A stretch of 64,000 nt of DNA from Utricularia gibba (Eukaryota; Streptophyta; Magnoliopsida; Lamiales; Lentibulariaceae), in the NCBI GenBank assembly GCA_002189035.1, contig NEEC01000007.1, positions 3,640,654-3,704,653 of the forward strand, given 5' to 3'. The notes beneath the pieces are model-generated. The model made no database searches, had not been told where the DNA came from, and worked only from the letters and a program-made list of their open reading frames with translations. Both the position numbers and the translations under genes were made by a program. This document shows, piece by piece, positions 1-9,093 of the stretch (position 1 is the stretch's first letter; every line of letters starts with the position of its first letter).

Positions 1-82
1 TTGGGCGGGTGATGTCGTTGTGAACTTCGTTCTGACCCAAGGTTCGGTCTGTCTCCTTTGCCAAATCTGGTCCTACTCGACG
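1..82 (+). repeat. Partial unit, type 2 B half
   Basis: The window opens inside a B half. TGTGAAC, TGTCTCC and CAAATCTGG are type 2 markers. It fits the end of the type 2 unit that would close a preceding eight-unit block. Confidence 0.85.
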
Positions 83-395
83 AAAATCGTGATGCAGTTA
101 TTGAAGTTAGGATTTCATGAGCACCCAAAATGCTTTTTCAATCGCATGCTTTGTAGTTGAGGAGGCGCTCTAGTGGGGCACGGTATCGGGCAAAAGGTCG
201 AGTCGGGCTCGCTCCCAGAGTCATTTTTAGCCTGTCAAAAAAAGTGATGCATTTATTAACGTTGGGTTTTAATAGGCTGCCTACATGGTTTCTCAAGGAA
301 AAGCTTGTCGTTTCTGGGCGGGTGATGTCTTTTGGAACTTCGTTCTGACCATAGGTTCGGTCTGACTCCTTTGCCACATCGGGTCCTACTCGACG
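83..395 (+). repeat. Type 1 unit, exemplar
   Basis: 313 bp. The diagnostic A-half reads AATGCTTTTTCAATCGC, then TTGTAGTTGAGGAGG, GCGCTCTAGTGG, GGGCACGG, CGGGCAAAAGG, GTCGGGCTCGC and TTTTTAGCCTGTC. The B half carries ACATGGTTTCTC, GTTTCTGGG, GATGTCTTTTGGAAC, GACCATAGG and CTGACTCC. GATGCA spacing is 155 bp (A) and 158 bp (B). Confidence 0.85.
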
Positions 396-552
396 AAAAT
401 CGTGATGCAGTTATTGAAGTTAGGATTTCATGAGCACCCAAAATGGTTTTCTCAACCGCATGCTTTATATTTGATAAGGTGCTCTCGTGGGGCAACGGTA
501 TCGAGTAGGAGGTCGAGTCGAGCTCGGGCCCATAGTCATTTGTAGCTCGGCA
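396..552 (+). repeat. Half-unit A, reference copy (type 2)
   Basis: This is the first 157 bp of a clean type 2 unit. It starts at AAAATCGTGATGCAG, carries AAAATGGTTTTCTCAA, a GCATGC palindrome, the marker GGTGCTCTCG, GAGTAGG, a CGA-rich stretch with CGAGCTCG and GGGCCC palindromes, and CATAGTC. It ends at the A-run before half B. Its start and the AATGGTTTTCTCAA block match half B at the same relative position, showing that the two halves descend from one ~157 bp monomer. Confidence 0.85.
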
Positions 553-709
553 AAAAACTTGATGCATTTATTAACGGTTGGTTTTAATAGGCTGCCTCAA
601 TGGTTTTCTCAAGGAAAAGCTTGTCGTTTTTGGGCGGGTGATGTCGTTGTGAACTTCGTTCTGACCAAGGTTCGGTCTGTCTCCTTTGCCAATCTGGTCC
701 TACTCGACG
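553..709 (+). repeat. Half-unit B, reference copy (type 2)
   Basis: This is the second 157 bp of the same unit. Its GATGCA at 561 corresponds to GATGCA at 404 in half A. Shared landmarks in order are TGATGCA-TTATT, the AATGGTTTTCTCAA block, GCTT, and a right end of the form GCC-AT-GTC-TA-CTCG-C-AAAA. Identity between halves looks like 50-60% by eye, so the duplication is old compared with the spread of the dimer. HindIII-type AAGCTT and TTCGTTCTGACC are constant landmarks here. Confidence 0.85.
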
Positions 710-2869
710 AAAATCGTGATGCAGTTATTGAAGTTAGGATTTCATGAGCACCCAAAATGCTTTTGTCAATCGCATGCTTTGTAGTTGAGGAGCGCTCTAG
801 TGGGGCACGGTATCGGGCAAAAGGTCGAGTCGGGCTCGCTCCCAGAGTCATTTTTAGCCTCAAAAAAAGTGATGCATTTATTAACGTTGGTTTTAATAGG
901 CTGCCTACATGGTTTCTCAAGGAAAAGCTTGTCGTTTCTGGGCGGGTGATGTCTTTTGGAACTTCGTTCTGACCATAGGTTCGGTCTGACTCCTTTGCCA
1001 CATCGGGTCCTACTCGACGAAAATCGTGATGCAGTTATTGAAGTTAGGATTCATGAGCACCCAAAATGGTTTTCTCAACCGCATGCTTTATATTTGATAA
1101 GGTCTCGTGGGGCAACGGTATCGAGCAGGAGGTCGAGTCGAGCTCGGGCCCAGAGTCATTTGTAGCCCGGCAAAAAAAATTGATGCATTTATTAACGTTG
1201 GTTTTTAGGCTGCCTACATGTTTCTCAAGGAAAAGCTTGTCGTTTCTGGGCGGGTGATGTCTTTTGGAACTTCGTTCTGACCAAGGTTCGGTCTGACTCC
1301 TTTGCCACATCGGGTCCTACTCGACGAAAATCGTGATGCAGTTATTGAAGTTAGGATTTCATGAGCACCCAAAATGGTTTTCTCAACCGCATGCTTTATA
1401 TTTGATAAGGCCTCTCGTGGGGCAACGGTATCGAGCAGGAGGTCGAGTCGAGCTCGGCCCAGAGTCATTTGTAGCCCGGCAAAAAAAATTGATGCATTTA
1501 TTAACGTTGGTTTTAGGCTGCCTACATGGTTTCTCAAGGAAAAGCTTGTCGTTTTTGGCGGGTGATGTCGTTGGAACTTCGTTCTGACCCAAGGTTCGGT
1601 CTGACTCCTTTGCCACATCGGGTCCTACTCGACGAAAATCGTGATGCAGTTATTGAAGTTAGGATTTCATGAGCACCCAAAATGGTTTTCTCAACCGCAT
1701 GCTTTATATTTGATAAGGCGCTCTCGTGGGGCAACGGTATCGAGCAGGAGGTCGAGTCGAGCTCGGGCCCATAGTCATTTGTAGCTCGGCAAAAAACTTG
1801 ATGCATTATTAACGTTGGTTTTAATAGACATGGTTTTCTCAAGGAAAAGCTTGTCGTTTTTGGCGGGTGATGTCGTTGGAACTTCGTTCTGACCCAAGGT
1901 TCGGTCTGACTCCTTTGCCACATCGGTCCTACTCGACGAAAATCGTGATGCAGTTATTGAAGTTAGGATTCATGAGCACCCAAAATGGTTTTCTCAACCG
2001 CATGCTTTATATTTGATAAGGCACTCTCGTGGGGCAACGGTATCGAGCAGGAGGTCGAGTCGAGCTCGGCCAGAGTCATTTGTAGCCCGGCAAAAAAATT
2101 GATGCATTTATTAACGTTCGGCTTTATTAGGCTGCCTACATGTTTCTCAAGGAAAAGCTTGTCGTTTCTGGCGGGTGATGTCTTTTGGAACTTCGTTCTG
2201 ACCAGGTTCGGTCTGACTCCTTTGCCACATCGGGTCCTACTCGACGAAAATCGTGATGCAGTTATTGAAGTTAGGATTTCATGAGCACCCAAAATGGTTT
2301 TCTCAACCGCATGCTTTATATTTGATAAGGTGCTCTCGTGGGGCAACGGTATCGAGTAGGAGGTCGAGTCGAGCTCGGGCCCATAGTCATTTGTAGCTCG
2401 GCAAAAAACTTGATGCATTTATTAACGGTTGGTTTTAATAGGCTGCCTCAATGGTTTTCTCAAGGAAAAGCTTGTCGTTTTGGGCGGGTGATGTCGTTGT
2501 GAACTTCGTTCTGACCCAAGGTTCGGTCTGTCTCCTTTGCCAATCTGGTCCTACTCGACGAAAATCGTGATGCAGTTATTGAAGTTAGGATTTCATGAGC
2601 ACCCAAAATGCTTTTGTCAATCGCATGCTTTGTAGTTGAGGAGGCGCTCTAGTGGGGCACGGTATCGGGCAAAAGGTCGAGTCGGGCTCGCCCAGAGTCA
2701 TTTTGCCTGTCAAAAAAAGTGATGCATTTATTAACGTTGGGTTTTAATAGGCTGCCTACATGGTTTCTCAAGGAAAAGCTTGTCGTTTCTGGGCGGTGAT
2801 GTCTTTTGGAACTTCGTTCTGACCATAGGTTCGGTCTGACTCCTTTGCCACATCGGGTCCTACTCGACG

Positions 2870-3184
2870 AAAATCGTGATGCAGTTATTGAAGTTAGGAT
2901 TTCATGAGCACCCAAAATGGTTTTCTCAACCGCATGCTTTATATTTGATAAGGTGCTCTCGTGGGGCAACGGTATCGAGTAGGAGGTCGAGTCGAGCTCG
3001 GGCCCATAGTCATTTGTAGCTCGGCAAAAAACTTGATGCATTTATTAACGGTTGGTTTTAATAGGCTGCCTCAATGGTTTTCTCAAGGAAAAGCTTGTCG
3101 TTTTTGGGCGGGTGATGTCGTTGTGAACTTCGTTCTGACCCAAGGTTCGGTCTGTCTCCTTTGCCAATCTGGTCCTACTCGACG
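2870..3184 (+). repeat. Type 2 unit, exemplar
   Basis: 315 bp. A-half markers are TTGATAAGGTGCTCTCG, GAGTAGG, GGGCCCATAGTC and AGCTCGGC. B-half markers are ACTTGATGCA, AACGGTTGG, CTCAATGGTTTTC, GATGTCGTTGTGAAC, GACCCAAGG, TGTCTCC and CCAATCTGG. Type 2 is usually the longest class, at 310-316 bp. Confidence 0.85.
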
Positions 3185-3497
3185 AAAATCGTGATGCAGT
3201 TATTGAAGTTAGGATTTCATGAGCACCCAAAATGCTTTTGTCAATCGCATGCTTTGTAGTTGAGGAGGCGCTCTAGTGGGGCACGGTATCGGGCAAAGGT
3301 CGAGTCGGGCTCGCTCCCAGAGTCATTTTTAGCCTGTCAAAAAAAGTGATGCATTTATTAACGTTGGGTTTTAATAGGCTGCCTACATGGTTTCTCAAGG
3401 AAAAGCTTGTCGTTTCTGGGCGGGTGATGTCTTTTGGAACTTCGTTCTGACCATAGGTTCGGTCTGACTCCTTTGCCACATCGGGTCCTACTCGACG

Positions 3498-3807
3498 AAA
3501 ATCGTGATGCAGTTATTGAAGTTAGGATTCATGAGCACCCAAAATGGTTTTCTCAACCGCATGCTTTATATTTGATAAGGCACTCTCGTGGGGCAACGGT
3601 ATCGAGCAGGAGGTCGAGTCGAGCTCGGGCCCAGAGTCATTTGTAGCCCGGCAAAAAAATTGATGCATTTATTAACGTTGGTTTATTAGGCTGCCTACAT
3701 GTTTCTCAAGGAAAAGCTTGTCGTTTCTGGGCGGGTGATGTCTTTTGGAACTTCGTTCTGACCAAGGTTCGGTCTGACTCCTTTGCCACATCGGGTCCTA
3801 CTCGACG
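3498..3807 (+). repeat. Type 3 unit, exemplar
   Basis: 310 bp. Markers are GGATTCATG (one T lost), GGCACTCTCG, GAGCAGG, GGGCCCAGAGTC, TAGCCCGGC, GTTGGTTTATTAGG and ACATGTTTCTC. The B half ends like type 1 but often with ACCAAGG instead of ACCATAGG. A sub-branch has GTTCGG in place of GTTGG and GGCTTTATT. Confidence 0.8.
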
Positions 3808-4118
3808 AAAATCGTGATGCAGTTATTGAAGTTAGGATTTCATGAGCACCCAAAATGGTTTTCTCAACCGCATGCTTTATATTTGATAAGGCGCTCTCGT
3901 GGGGCAACGGTATCGAGCAGGAGGTCGAGTCGAGCTCGGGCCCAGAGTCATTTGTAGCCCGGCAAAAAAATTGATGCATTTATTAACGTTGGTTTTAATA
4001 GGCTGCCTACATGGTTTCTCAAGGAAAAGCTTGTCGTTTCTGGCGGGTGATGTCGTTGGGAACTTCGTTCTGACCAAGGTTCGGTCTGACTCCTTTGCCA
4101 CATCGGTCCTACTCGACG

Positions 4119-4431
4119 AAAATCGTGATGCAGTTATTGAAGTTAGGATTCATGAGCACCCAAAATGGTTTTCTCAACCGCATGCTTTATATTTGATAAG
4201 GCGCTCTCGTGGGGCAACGGTATCGAGCAGGAGGTCGAGTCGAGCTCGGGCCCATAGTCATTTGTAGCTCGGCAAAAAACTTGATGCATTTATTAACGTT
4301 GGTTTTAATAGCTGCCTACATGGTTTTCTCAAGGAAAAGCTTGTCGTTTTTGGGCGGGTGATGTCGTTGTGAACTTCGTTCTGACCCAAGGTTCGGTCTG
4401 TCTCCTTTGCCAAATCTGGTCCTACTCGACG
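4119..4431 (+). repeat. H unit, exemplar (type 3 front, type 2 back)
   Basis: The unit begins with GGATTCATG and GAGCAGG as in type 3. It then carries CATAGTC, AGCTCGGC, ACTTG, TGTGAAC, TGTCTCC and CCAAATCTGG as in type 2. The dinucleotide before CTCTCG is CG. In the first 11 kb H units also share a disturbed AATAG-to-CATGG stretch in half B (for example AATAGCTGCC here). A recombination or conversion between type 3 and type 2 ancestors explains this best. Confidence 0.7.
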
Positions 4432-5057
4432 AAAATCGTGATGCAGTTATTGAAGTTAGGATTTCATGAGCACCCAAAATGGTTTTCTCAACCGCATGCT
4501 TTATATTTGATAAGGCACTCTCGTGGGGCAACGGTATCGAGCAGGAGGTCGAGTCGAGCTCGGCCCAGAGTCATTTGTAGCCCGGCAAAAAAAATTGATG
4601 CATTTATTAACGTTGGTTTATTAGGCTGCCTACATGGTTTCTCAAGGAAAGCTTGTCGTTTCTGGGCGGGTGATGTCTTTTGGAACTTCGTTCTGACCAT
4701 AGGTTCGGTCTGACTCCTTTGCCACATCGGGTCCTACTCGACGAAAATCGTGATGCAGTTATTGAAGTTAGGATTTCATGAGCACCCAAAATGGTTTTCT
4801 CAACCGCATGCTTTATATTTGATAAGGTGCTCTCGTGGGGCAACGGTATCGAGTAGGAGGTCGAGTCGAGCTCGGGCCCATAGTCATTTGTAGCTCGGCA
4901 AAAAACTTGATGCATTTATTAACGTTGGTTTTAATAGGCTGCCTCAATGGTTTTCTCAAGGAAAAGCTTGTCGTTTTTGGGCGGGTGATGTCGTTGTGAA
5001 CTTCGTTCTGACCCAAGGTTCGGTCTGTCTCCTTTGCCAATCTGGTCCTACTCGACG

Positions 5058-6619
5058 AAAATCGTGATGCAGTTATTGAAGTTAGGATTTCATGAGCACC
5101 CAAAATGCTTTTGTCAATCGCATGCTTTGTATTGAGGAGGCGCTCTAGTGGGGCACGGTATCGGGCAAAAGGTCGAGTCGGGCTCGCTCCCAGAGTCATT
5201 TTTAGCCTGCAAAAAAAGTGATGCATTTATTAACGTTGGGTTTTAATAGGCTGCCTACATGGTTTCTCAAGGAAAAGCTTGTCGTTTCTGGGCGGGTGAT
5301 GTCTTTTGGAACTTCGTTCTGACCATAGGTTCGGTCTGACTCCTTTGCCACATCGGGTCCTACTCGACGAAAATCGTGATGCAGTTATTGAAGTTAGGAT
5401 TCATGAGCACCCAAAATGGTTTTCTCAACCGCATGCTTTATATTTGATAAGGCACTCTCGTGGGGCAACGGTATCGAGCAGGAGGTCGAGTCGAGCTCGG
5501 CCCAGAGTCATTTGTAGCCCGGCAAAAAAAATTGATGCATTTATTAACGTTCGGCTTTATTAGGCTGCCTACATAGTTTCTCAAGGAAAAGCTTGTCGTT
5601 TCTGGGCGGGTGATGTCTTTTGGAACTTCGTTCTGACCAAGGTTCGGTCTGACTCCTTTGCCACATCGGGTCCTACTCGACGAAAATCGTGATGCAGTTA
5701 TTGAAGTTAGGATTCATGAGCACCCAAAATGGTTTTCTCAACCGCATGCTTTATATTTGATAGGAGGCGCTCTCGTGGGGCAACGGTATCGAGCAGGAGG
5801 TCGAGTCGAGCTCGGGCCCATAGTCATTTGTAGCTCGGCAAAAAACTTGATGCATTTATTAACGTTGGGTTTTAATAGCTGCCTACATTGTTTTCTCAAG
5901 GAAAAGCTTGTCGTTTTTGGGCGGGTGATTTCGTTGTGAACTTCGTTCTGACCCAAGGTTCGGTCTGTCTCCTTTGCCAAATCGGGTCCTACTCGACGAA
6001 AATCGTGATGCAGTTATTGAAGTTAGGATTTCATGAGCACCCAAAATGGTTTTCTCAACCGCATGCTTTATATTTGATAAGGCACTCTCGTGGGGCAACG
6101 GTATCGAGCAGGAGGTCGAGTCGAGCTCGGCCCAGAGTCATTTGTAGCCCGGCAAAAAAATTGATGCATTTATTAACGTTCGGCTTTATTAGGCTGCCTA
6201 CATGTTTCTCAAGGAAAAGCTTGTCGTTTCTGGGCGGGTGATGTCTTTTGGAACTTCGTTCTGACCATAGGTTCGGTCTGACTCCTTTGCCACATCGGGT
6301 CCTACTCGACGAAAATCGTGATGCAGTTATTGAAGTTAGGATTTCATGAGCACCCAAAATGGTTTTTCAACCGCATGCTTTATATTTGATAAGGTGCTCT
6401 CGTGGGGCAACGGTATCGAGTAGGAGGTCGAGTCGAGCTCGGGCCCATAGTCATTTGTAGCTCGGCAAAAAATTGATGCATTTATTAACGGTTGGTTTTA
6501 ATAGGCTGCCTATGGTTTTCTCAAGGAAAAGCTTGTCGTTTTGGCGGGTGATGTCGTTGTGAACTTCGTTCTGACCCAAGGTTCGGTCTGTCTCCTTTGC
6601 CAATCGGTCCTACTCGACG
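5058..6619 (+). repeat. Higher-order repeat, copy 3, shortened to five units
   Basis: Unit starts and types: 5058 (1), 5370 (3), 5683 (H), 5999 (3), 6312 (2). Length 1562 bp, about 935 bp less than copy 2, which is three whole units. Loss in whole units points to unequal exchange in register. The H unit at 5683 has the mixed marker TTGATAGGAGGCGC and GATTTCGTTG. Confidence 0.7.
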
Positions 6620-9093
6620 AAATCGTGATGCAGTTATTGAAGTTAGGATTTCATGAGCACCCAAAATGTTTTCTCAATCGCATGCTTTGTATTTGAGGAG
6701 GCGCTCGTGGGCACGGTATCGGGCGAGGTCGAGTCGGCTCGCCCAGAGTCATTTTTAGCCTGCAAAAAAATGATGCATTTATTAACGTTGGGTTTTAATA
6801 GGCTGCCTACATGGTTTCTCAAGGAAAAGCTTGTCGTTTCTGGCGGGTGATGTCTTTTGGAACTTCGTTCTGACCAAGGTTCGGTCTGACTCCTTTGCCA
6901 CATCGGGTCCTACTCGACGAAAATCGTGATGCAGTTATTGAAGTTAGGATTTCATGAGCACCCAAAATGGTTTTCTCAACCGCATGCTTTATATTTGATA
7001 AGGTGCTCTCGTGGGGCAACGGTATCGAGTAGGAGGTCGAGTCGAGCTCGGGCCCATAGTCATTTGTAGCTCGGCAAAAAAACTTGATGCATTTATTAAC
7101 GGTTGGTTTTAATAGGCTGCCTCAATGGTTTTCTCAAGGAAAAGCTTGTCGTTTTTGGGCGGGTGATGTCGTTGTGAACTTCGTTCTGACCCAAGGTTCG
7201 GTCTGTCTCCTTTGCCAATCTGGTCCTACTCGACGAAAATCGTGATGCAGTTATTGAAGTTAGGATTTCATGAGCACCCAAAATGTTTTGTCAATCGCAT
7301 GCTTTGTAGTTGAGGAGGCGCTCTAGTGGGGCACGGTATCGGGCAAAAGGTCGAGTCGGCTCGCTCCCAGAGTCATTTTTAGCCTGTCAAAAAAAGTGAT
7401 GCATTTATTAACGTTGGGTTTTAATAGGCTGCCTACATGGTTTCTCAAGGAAAAGCTTGTCGTTTCTGGGCGGGTGATGTCTTTTGGAACTTCGTTCTGA
7501 CCATAGGTTCGTCTGACTCCTTTGCCACATCGGGTCCTACTCGACGAAAATCGTGATGCAGTTATTGAAGTTAGGATTCATGAGCACCCAAAATGGTTTT
7601 CTCAACCGCATGCTTTATATTTGATAAGGCACTCTCGTGGGGCAACGGTATCGAGCAGGAGGTCGAGTCGAGCTCGGGCCCAGAGTCATTTGTAGCCCGG
7701 CAAAAAAAAATTGATGCATTTATTAACGTTGGCTTTATTAGGCTGCCTACATATTTCTCAAGGAAAAGCTTGTCGTTTCTGGCGGGTGATGTCTTTTGGA
7801 ACTTCGTTCTGACCCAAGGTTCGGTCTGACTCCTTTGCCACATCGGGTCCTACTCGACGAAAATCGTGATGCAGTTATTGAAGTTAGGATTTCATGAGCA
7901 CCCAAAATGGTTTTCTCAACCGCATGCTTTATATTTGATAAGGCACTCTCGTGGGGCAACGGTATCGAGCAGGAGGTCGAGTCGAGCTCGGCCCAGAGTC
8001 ATTTGTAGCCCGGCAAAAAAAATTGATGCATTTATTAACGTTGGCTTTATTAGGCTGCCTACATAGTTTCTCAAGGAAAAGCTTGTCGTTTCTGGCGGGT
8101 GATGTCGTTGGAACTTCGTTCTGACCCAAGGTTCGGTCTGACTCCTTTGCCACATCGGGTCCTACTCGACGAAAATCGTGATGCAGTTATTGAAGTTAGG
8201 ATTTCATGAGCACCCAAAATGGTTTTCTCAACCGCATGCTTTATATTTGAAGGCTCTCGTGGGGCAACGGTATCGAGCAGAGGTCGAGTCGAGCTCGGGC
8301 CCATAGTCATTTGTAGCTCGGCAAAAAACTTGATGCATTATTAACGTTGGTTTTAATAGCATTGTTTTCTCAAGGAAAAGCTTGTCGTTTTTGGGCGGGT
8401 GATGTCGTTTGGAACTTCGTTCTGACCAAGGTTCGGTCTGTCCTTTGCCAAATCGGTCCTACTCGACGAAAATCGTGATGCAGTTATTGAAGTTAGGATT
8501 TCATGAGCACCCAAAATGTTTTTCAACCGCATGCTTTATATTTGATAAGGCACTCTGGGGCAACGGTATCGAGCAGGAGGTCGAGTCGAGCTCGGGCCCA
8601 GAGTCATTTGTAGCCCGGCAAAAAAAATTGATGCATTTATTAACGTTCGGCTTTATTAGGCTGCCTACATAGTTTCTCAAGGAAAAGCTTGTCGTTTCTG
8701 GGCGGGTGATGTCTTTTGGAACTTCGTTCTGACCATAGGTTCGGTCTGACTCCTTTGCCACATCGGGTCCTACTCGACGAAAATCGTGATGCAGTTATTG
8801 AAGTTAGGATTTCATGAGCACCCAAAATGGTTTTCTCAACCGCATGCTTTATATTTGATAAGGTGCTCTCGTGGGGCAACGGTATCGAGTAGGAGGTCGA
8901 GTCGAGCTCGGGCCCATAGTCATTTGTAGCTCGGCAAAAAACTTGATGCATTTATTAACGTTGGTTTTAATAGGCTGCCTCAATGGTTTTCTCAAGGAAA
9001 AGCTTGTCGTTTTTGGGCGGGTGATGTCGTTGTGAACTTCGTTCTGACCCAAGGTTCGGTCTGTCTCCTTTGCCAATCTGGTCCTACTCGACG
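6620..9093 (+). repeat. Eight-unit higher-order repeat, copy 4
   Basis: Unit starts and types: 6620 (1, with several small deletions), 6920 (2), 7236 (1), 7547 (3), 7860 (3), 8172 (H, 297 bp), 8469 (3), 8780 (2). Length 2474 bp. Confidence 0.72.

Larger units (their letters stand above)
83..2560 (+). repeat. Eight-unit higher-order repeat, copy 1
   Basis: Unit starts and types: 83 (1), 396 (2), 710 (1), 1020 (3), 1327 (3), 1635 (H), 1939 (3), 2247 (2). Length 2478 bp. The H unit here is short (304 bp) and has AATAGACATGG in half B, a local deletion. Confidence 0.75.
2561..5057 (+). repeat. Eight-unit higher-order repeat, copy 2
   Basis: Unit starts and types: 2561 (1), 2870 (2), 3185 (1), 3498 (3), 3808 (3), 4119 (H), 4432 (3), 4744 (2). 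Length 2497 bp, in the same order as copy 1. Confidence 0.75.

Noticed and set aside
318-365. CENP-B box-like stretch, CTTCGTTCTGACC, in half B
   Set aside because: It matches the TTCG part of the mammalian box but lacks the required A at the next core position and the final CGGG. It is a partial chance match.
350-372. RNA polymerase III B-box-like GGTTCGGTCTG in half B
   Set aside because: The first six bases fit, but the following A and CC of the B box are missing in nearly all copies. There is no matching A box at tRNA spacing and no cloverleaf.
510-530. CGAGCTCG and GGGCCC palindromes as a possible operator or origin
   Set aside because: They recur in most units as ordinary parts of the satellite, with no associated gene or replication features. 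They may affect DNA shape but do not support a regulatory call.
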